Shown piece by piece: positions 60,178-64,000 of a stretch of DNA of 64,000 nucleotides. The translations under genes were made by a program, and so were the position numbers. Origin of the DNA: DATMRS01 sp035566015 (GTDB lineage: Bacteria > Pseudomonadota > Alphaproteobacteria > Sphingomonadales > Sphingomonadaceae); NCBI GenBank assembly GCA_035566015.1, contig DATMRS010000023.1, positions 295,615-359,614 on the forward strand. Reading direction: 5' to 3'. How positions within the stretch are numbered: the first letter of the stretch is position 1; the number at the start of each line of letters is the position of its first letter. Below the pieces are notes generated by a model. The model searched no databases. It had not been told where the DNA came from and worked only from the letters and a program-made list of their open reading frames with translations.

Positions 60178-60266
60178 CGTCATTCCCGCGAAGGCGGGAA
60201 TCCATAAACGCCACATTTCGTCTTCTTGCGGGACAGCGCGTATGGATTCCCGCCTTCGCGGGAAGA
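60178..60266. repeat. Paired palindromes of the GTCATTCCCGC family
   Basis: The first hairpin is ATTCCCGC (60182-60189) with GCGGGAAT (60194-60201), preceded by CCGTC. The second is TTCCCGC (60247-60253) with GCGGGAA (60258-60264). This is the clearest copy of the dispersed element in the window. It lies between the divergent dctA and MarR genes. Confidence 0.8.
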
Positions 60267-60315
60267 GAGGCATGGCGTGTCCCGCTAGAATGCATGCGAA
60301 CGCGCCCCCTTGTAG

Positions 60316-60332
60316 TTAGGTAGCCTACCTAA
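60316..60332. promoter_or_regulatory. Perfect 17-base palindrome, MarR operator
   Basis: TTAGGTAG (60316-60323), C, CTACCTAA (60325-60332). It ends 3 bases before the first in-frame ATG of the MarR gene, so a bound dimer would block both transcription and the ribosome site region. Arms of eight exact bases make chance unlikely. Confidence 0.85.
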
Positions 60333-60335
60333 TAT

Positions 60336-60815
60336 ATGGCCGCGATGCGAGACGGAACGCCCCCTGACCAAACGAACGAAGCCGGCGACGTCGCCGCGCT
60401 TGCGGATCGCCTGCGGCCGGTGATGCTGAAGCTCAGCCGCCGTTTGCGTCGCGAGGCGCAGAAGGTCGGCATCTCGGTGCTCGACGCGCAGATATTGGGC
60501 ATCATCCGCAAATGCCCCGGCATGGGCATTTCCGAGCTGGCCACGCTTGAGCAGATGAGCCGACCGACGATGAGCGCGCATGTGAAGCGGCTGGAAGCCG
60601 TCGGCTGGCTGACGCGTGAAACCGACCGGCCCGATGCCGACAAGCGCCGCGTGCAACTGTCGCTTACCGCCGAGGGCGAACAGACGCTCCAGTCCATTCG
60701 CCGCTCGCGCAACACCTGGCTGGGCGCGCGGCTCGCCACGCTGACGCCCGAGGAGTGCGCGGCGCTCGACGCCGCCATCGGCCCGCTGAGCCGGCTGCTG
60801 GAAATCCGCTTTTGA
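60336..60815 (+). CDS. MarR-family regulator of the adjoining MFS exporter
   Basis: A 159-residue winged-helix protein: LDAQILGIIRKCPGMGISEL near 47-66, recognition helix TLEQMSRPTMSAHVKRLE near 68-85, wing DRPDADKRRVQLSLTAEG near 96-113. It is coupled to a DHA2-type transporter by a TTGA overlap, and a perfect palindrome lies just upstream, so it probably represses its own operon until an inducer binds. Start is ATG 60336 or 60345; no clear ribosome site remains beside the operator, so a leaderless mRNA is possible. Confidence 0.9.
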   Translation: MAAMRDGTPPDQTNEAGDVAALADRLRPVMLKLSRRLRREAQKVGISVLDAQILGIIRKCPGMGISELATLEQMSRPTMSAHVKRLEAVGWLTRETDRPDADKRRVQLSLTAEGEQTLQSIRRSRNTWLGARLATLTPEECAALDAAIGPLSRLLEIRF

Positions 60816-62323
60816 CGTTGCGCGACATCTCCGACGGCGCCCTCGCCGTTCCGGCGCCCGACGACGCACCGTCCGATCCTGCCCGGGCGGATCGCACCAC
60901 GCCGGCCGAACCCGCCAAACAGACCGGCCCGCTCCTGCCGATGATTATCGGCGCGGCGCTGTTCATGCAGACGCTGGATTCCACCGTCATCTCCAACGCG
61001 CTGCCCACCATGGCGCGCGCGCTGCATGAGGACCCGGTGACGCTCAATCTGGCGATCACCGCCTATCTGCTTTCGGCGGCGGTCTTCCTGCCCATCTCCG
61101 CCTGGGTGGCGGACCGGTTCGGCGCGAAGCTCATCTTCCGCGCCGCGATCGTCGGCTTCGCGTTCAGCTCGCTACTCTGCGGCCTGTCGCAAAATCTCAC
61201 CGAACTGGTCGCGGCGCGGATGCTGCAGGGCGTCGCCGGCGCGCTGATGCTGCCGGTGGGGCGCGTTGTGCTCCTGCGCAGCGTGCCCAAGTCGGAACTG
61301 GTGCGCGCCATGTCCTATCTGACGATGCCGGCGCTGCTCGGGCCGATATTGGGTCCGCCGGTCGGCGGCTTCATCGTCACCTTCTGGTCGTGGCGATGGA
61401 TTTTCTTCATCAACGTGCCGATGGGGATATTGGGCGTCGTGCTCGCGACCCTGTTCATCCCCGACGTGCGCGAGGAGGAGACGCAGAAGTTCGACCTGCG
61501 CGGCTTCATCCTCACCGGCTGCGGCCTGGCCGGACTGGTCTACGGATTCGACAATCTAGGCCGCAACGCCCTGCCCTTCACGGTGGTGGCGGCGATGCTG
61601 ATCGGCGGCGTCCTGTGCGCCGCGCTCTACGTGCCCCATGCGCGCCGCACGCCGCACGCGATCCTCGACCTCTCGCTTCTCAAAATCCACACCTTCGCCG
61701 CCGCCACGATCGGCGGTCTCTTCTCGCGCATCCTGGTGGGGGCGAGTCCCTTCCTGCTTGCGCTGCTACTACAATTGGGCTTCGGCCTCAGCGCGTTCGA
61801 GGCGGGGCTGCTGACCTTCACCGGCGCGGTGGGCGCGCTGCTCATGAAGGCGACCGCGCATCCGATCATCCGCTTTTTCGGCTTCCGGAACATCCTGATC
61901 GGCAACGCGGTGGCGGTGGCGATCATTTCAGGCAGCTACGCGCTGTTCCGCGCCACCACGCCGCACTGGATACTCATCGGCGCCTTGCTGGTGGGCGGCT
62001 TCTTCCGCTCGCTCCAGTTCACCGCGCTCAACGCGCTCGGCTATGCCGACATATCCTCCGAATCGATGAGCCGCGCGTCGAGCCTCGCCAGCATGTTCCA
62101 GCAACTCGCGCAAAGTCTCGGCGTCGGCCTCGCGGCGGTGCTCCTCCATTACACGCTGGCCTGGCACGACAGCGCGACGCTGCGCGCGGCGGACATCACC
62201 CCCGCCTTCGCGATCGTCGCCTTGCTCTCGCTCTTCGCGCTGTTCTTCTACGTCCCGCTTCCCGCCAATGCCGGCGCGGAGGTGTCCGGGCGCGACGTGC
62301 GGCGCGGGAACGACCTTTCCTGA
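60812..62323 (+). CDS. DHA2-type MFS multidrug exporter (14-helix family)
   Basis: About 503 residues: a soluble Ala/Pro/Asp-rich leader of 45 residues, then about 14 helices with motif A-like ADRFGAKLIF near 103 and motif C-like LGPILGPPVGGFIVTFWSW near 175. It probably exports drugs or phenolic compounds by proton antiport. The TTG at 60812 overlaps the MarR stop (TTGA); a later TTG at 60818 or ATG 60941 (too short for helix 1) are alternatives. Its partner adaptor and outer-membrane channel are not seen. Confidence 0.88.
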   Translation: MTLRDISDGALAVPAPDDAPSDPARADRTTPAEPAKQTGPLLPMIIGAALFMQTLDSTVISNALPTMARALHEDPVTLNLAITAYLLSAAVFLPISAWVADRFGAKLIFRAAIVGFAFSSLLCGLSQNLTELVAARMLQGVAGALMLPVGRVVLLRSVPKSELVRAMSYLTMPALLGPILGPPVGGFIVTFWSWRWIFFINVPMGILGVVLATLFIPDVREEETQKFDLRGFILTGCGLAGLVYGFDNLGRNALPFTVVAAMLIGGVLCAALYVPHARRTPHAILDLSLLKIHTFAAATIGGLFSRILVGASPFLLALLLQLGFGLSAFEAGLLTFTGAVGALLMKATAHPIIRFFGFRNILIGNAVAVAIISGSYALFRATTPHWILIGALLVGGFFRSLQFTALNALGYADISSESMSRASSLASMFQQLAQSLGVGLAAVLLHYTLAWHDSATLRAADITPAFAIVALLSLFALFFYVPLPANAGAEVSGRDVRRGNDLS

Positions 62324-62357
62324 AGAGGCGTTGGGAGGGGCAGGCCGCAGGAGAGCG

Positions 62358-63289
62358 ATGCGCGCATTCCCGACGAAACAGCCGGCACCTCCCGCCCAGC
62401 CGCCGCCCCGCTCACCGCCCTCGACGCGTGCTGGCGACAGGCGCATCCCCTCCCTGACATCGGCGACGGCGCGGACAAGAATGCGCGCGGCCGCGCGTTG
62501 CTCGTCGCCGGCTCCGCCACGGTGCCGGGCGGCCCCTTGCTGACGGGCGAAGCGCTGCTGCGCGCCGGCGCCGGCAAGGTCAGGATCGGGACGATCGCGG
62601 CGGCGGCGATGGCGATTGGCGCCCTGTTTCCCGAAGCCGCGATCGTGCCGCTTGCCACCGACGAAAGCGGCGAGATCGCGGCCGAGGCAGCGGCCGCCCT
62701 CGAAAAGGATGTGGGCCGATGCGACGTGCTGGTGATGGGTCCCGCGACGATGGCGCGGCCGCATAGCGCAACCCTCGTCGAAACGCTTTTGCGCGCGACC
62801 GCGCCGGAAACCTCCATCCTGCTGGACGCAGGTGCGCTGGTCGCGATGCACGGCAAGGCGGCGGTGCTGGCGCGGCGCGACGGTCGGCTCCTGCTGACGC
62901 CGCATCATGGCGAGCTGGCGACGCTGCTCGGCTGCGACGAGGTCGAAATAACCGCTGCCCCCGTAGACCAGGCGTTGCGCGCAGCCCGCCTTTTTGGGGC
63001 GGTCGTCGTCCTCAAGGCACAAGAGACGATCATCGCCGACCCTTCGGGCACGTTGCTCCATTATTGCAGCGATGCGCCCGGGCTGGGAACCGCCGGATCG
63101 GGCGATGTGCTTGCCGGCGTGATCGGCGGCCTGCTGGCGCGGGGCATGGACCCGCTGTCGGCCGCCGGCTGGGGCGTGTGGATTCACGGCGAGGCCGGAA
63201 CGATGGCGAGCCGCACGATCGGCCGCGTCGGCTTTCTCGCGCGTGACCTGCTGCCCTTGATCCCGGCGCTCGTCGCCCCCCATGGCTGA
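62358..63289 (+). CDS. ADP/ATP-dependent NAD(P)HX dehydratase (YjeF C-terminal type), frameshift near the start
   Basis: The protein repairs hydrated NAD(P)H. The main frame shows DKNARGRALLVAGSATVPGG near bases 62474-62530, then LLTGEALLRAGAGKVRIG and the nucleotide/catalytic site GLGTAGSGDVLAG near 63080-63118. Upstream, that frame has no ATG, GTG or TTG back to the MFS stop. An ATG at 62358 with a fine ribosome site (CAGGAG) is in another frame, and one extra C in the CCC at 62368-62370 would join it to the main frame. So either the sequence has a one-base error, the gene is broken, or translation starts at ATT 62366 or TTG 62498. No N-terminal epimerase domain is fused. Confidence 0.7.
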
Positions 63290-63348
63290 GGTTTGAAGAA
63301 GCCGGGAGCCGGGCGGCAACCCTCCTCCCGTTACGGCGTTCAACCGTC

Positions 63349-63864
63349 ATGGACATGTTTCGCCTGCTGATCGGCCCCGATGAAGGGGCGGACACGCTCC
63401 AGCTTTGCTTTCGCGCGCTGATCCTGTTCCTGTTCGGCATTGCTTGCGTGCGGATCGCCGGCCGGCGCACCTTCGCGCATTATTCGCCGCTCGACATCGT
63501 CGTCGCCCTGATCGTGGGATCGAACATCAGCCGGGTGATGACGGGCAAAGCCGCCTTCTTCCCTGCCCTCGCCGCCACGCTGGTGCTCGTCGTCCTGCAC
63601 CGCCTGCTTGCCTATGCGACGCTGCACTGGGGCATTCTCTCCTGGCTGGTGAAGGCACGGCCGATCCGGATCGTCGAAGACGGCCAGCTTGACGAGGCCA
63701 GGCTGCGCCGCGCCGAGATGAGCCGCGAAGACCTGCTCGAAGCGCTGCGCATGGAGCAGGTCGACAGCATCGCCGCCGCCGCGCAGGCCACGCTCGAAGC
63801 GGGCGGCAAGCTCAGCGTCGTCCCCAAACCCGCCGACGATCGCGGCGGCGGCGGGTCAGCCTAG
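63349..63864 (+). CDS. DUF421 (YetF/YcaP-like) membrane protein
   Basis: A 171-residue protein with three hydrophobic helices (about 20-38, 50-66 and 70-95) and a cytoplasmic domain with GRRTFAHYSPLDIVVALIVG near 38, the DUF421 signature, and IRIVEDGQLDEARLRRAEMS near 104-123. The function is unknown. The stop TAG contains a TA dinucleotide just where an IS630-type element appears to begin, so the C-terminus may have been changed by the insertion. Confidence 0.83.
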   Translation: MDMFRLLIGPDEGADTLQLCFRALILFLFGIACVRIAGRRTFAHYSPLDIVVALIVGSNISRVMTGKAAFFPALAATLVLVVLHRLLAYATLHWGILSWLVKARPIRIVEDGQLDEARLRRAEMSREDLLEALRMEQVDSIAAAAQATLEAGGKLSVVPKPADDRGGGGSA

Positions 63865-63926
63865 ACTCGATTTCTGATTGATTGAATCGGAATGGGGATT
63901 TCCAAGCTGGGGGAGTTCTGATTCAA

Positions 63927-63954
63927 CCTGCTGGCTGGGTAGGAGGCCAGCAGG
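63927..63954 (+). promoter_or_regulatory. Hairpin enclosing the transposase ribosome site
   Basis: CCTGCTGGC (63927-63935) pairs exactly with GCCAGCAGG (63946-63954). The ribosome site AGGAGG (63941-63946) falls in the loop and its edge, and the ATG is at 63956. Such a fold could hold down transposase translation. Confidence 0.55.
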
Positions 63955-63955
63955 G

Positions 63956-64000
63956 ATGGCGAGACCCTATTCGAATGATCTGCGGGAGCGGGCGGCTGCG
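63956..64000 (+). CDS. IS630-family transposase, first 15 residues
   Basis: ATG 63956, preceded by AGGAGG at 9 bases. The peptide MARPYSNDLRERAAA matches the common N-terminus of IS630-type transposases (PYSxDLRxR), the beginning of their DNA-binding helix-turn-helix. The DDE catalytic domain lies outside the window. Confidence 0.75.
   Translation, partial: MARPYSNDLRERAAA

Larger units (their letters stand above)
63865..64000 (+). mobile_element. Left end of an IS630-type insertion element (partial)
   Basis: After the DUF421 stop, the base composition turns A/T-richer (TGATTGATTGAATCGG) and a transposase start follows at 63956. The terminal repeat cannot be fixed without the other end; it may start at the TA of 63862-63863. 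The element continues beyond the window. Confidence 0.65.

Noticed and set aside
60071..60319. Small ORFs on both strands between dctA and the MarR gene
   Set aside because: Both read through the paired palindromes (products of the PAKAGIHxR kind), a frequent false gene caused by this repeat.
1..64000. tRNA, rRNA or riboswitch genes
   Set aside because: The gaps between genes are short. I saw no tRNA T-loop/acceptor pattern, no rRNA-like stretch and no known riboswitch core, although a weak one could be missed by eye.

Overview
The window is high-GC DNA that reads as a chromosome fragment of an alphaproteobacterium of the Sphingomonadales. The case rests on several things seen together: STN-type TonB receptors with FecI/FecR, an ECF41 sigma module, GGAAC/GTT promoters of the EcfG general-stress type, a GNAT protein resembling bacterial ceramide synthases, dispersed palindromes of the form GTCATTCC...GGAATGAC, and an alternative complex III plus caa3 oxidase. 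No species can be named from the sequence alone. Nearly every base is coding, and many genes are linked by ATGA, TGATG or TTGA overlaps.

Layout. 1-628: end of a hybrid histidine kinase. 689-13857: envelope and lipid genes, namely a Tam41-like nucleotidyltransferase with a DAGK-family lipid kinase, a DUF2141 protein, lptF-lptG, a fatty-acid hydroxylase with a GNAT acyltransferase, and tamB-tamA. 14024-17950: small genes, an S24/HTH repressor facing two small ORFs, an ECF41 sigma factor with its carboxymuconolactone-decarboxylase-type target and a recognisable promoter, and a secreted protein. 18102-31793: surface-polysaccharide locus with a GT39 enzyme, rfbF and rfbG for CDP-4-keto-6-deoxyglucose, and an eight-junction translationally coupled minus-strand operon (aldolase, IMPase, Wza/KpsD-like, Wzz/KpsE-like, GT2, GT87, epimerase, TPP enzyme, GtrA). 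31891-36513: M23 peptidase and a FecI-FecR-TonB receptor unit. 36523-42810: regulators, stress genes (SDR, SWIB), an FrhB-like/pyruvyl-transferase pair, small proteins, an IF-1 paralogue and a cold-shock protein.

42959-44230 encodes an unusual chimera: a SAM-methyltransferase-like domain joined through one membrane segment to a periplasmic domain resembling those of anti-sigma factors. 44583-56251 is one long respiratory operon (actABCDEF, a small membrane protein, SCO1, caa3 oxidase subunits II, I, III, IV), followed by a PQQ dehydrogenase and a DctA carrier on the other strand. Together these make a route from periplasmic sugar or acid oxidation, through quinol and alternative complex III, to oxygen. 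actB carries an in-frame block of palindromic repeats. The window ends with a MarR-MFS pair under a perfect 17-bp palindrome, an NAD(P)HX dehydratase with an apparent frameshift at its start, a DUF421 protein, and the left end of an IS630-type element.

The strongest candidates for something new are the methyltransferase/anti-sigma-like chimera, the repeats inside actB, and the Tam41-like/lipid-kinase pair close to a possible ceramide synthase-hydroxylase pair. All functional names come from reading motifs by eye; no database search was run.
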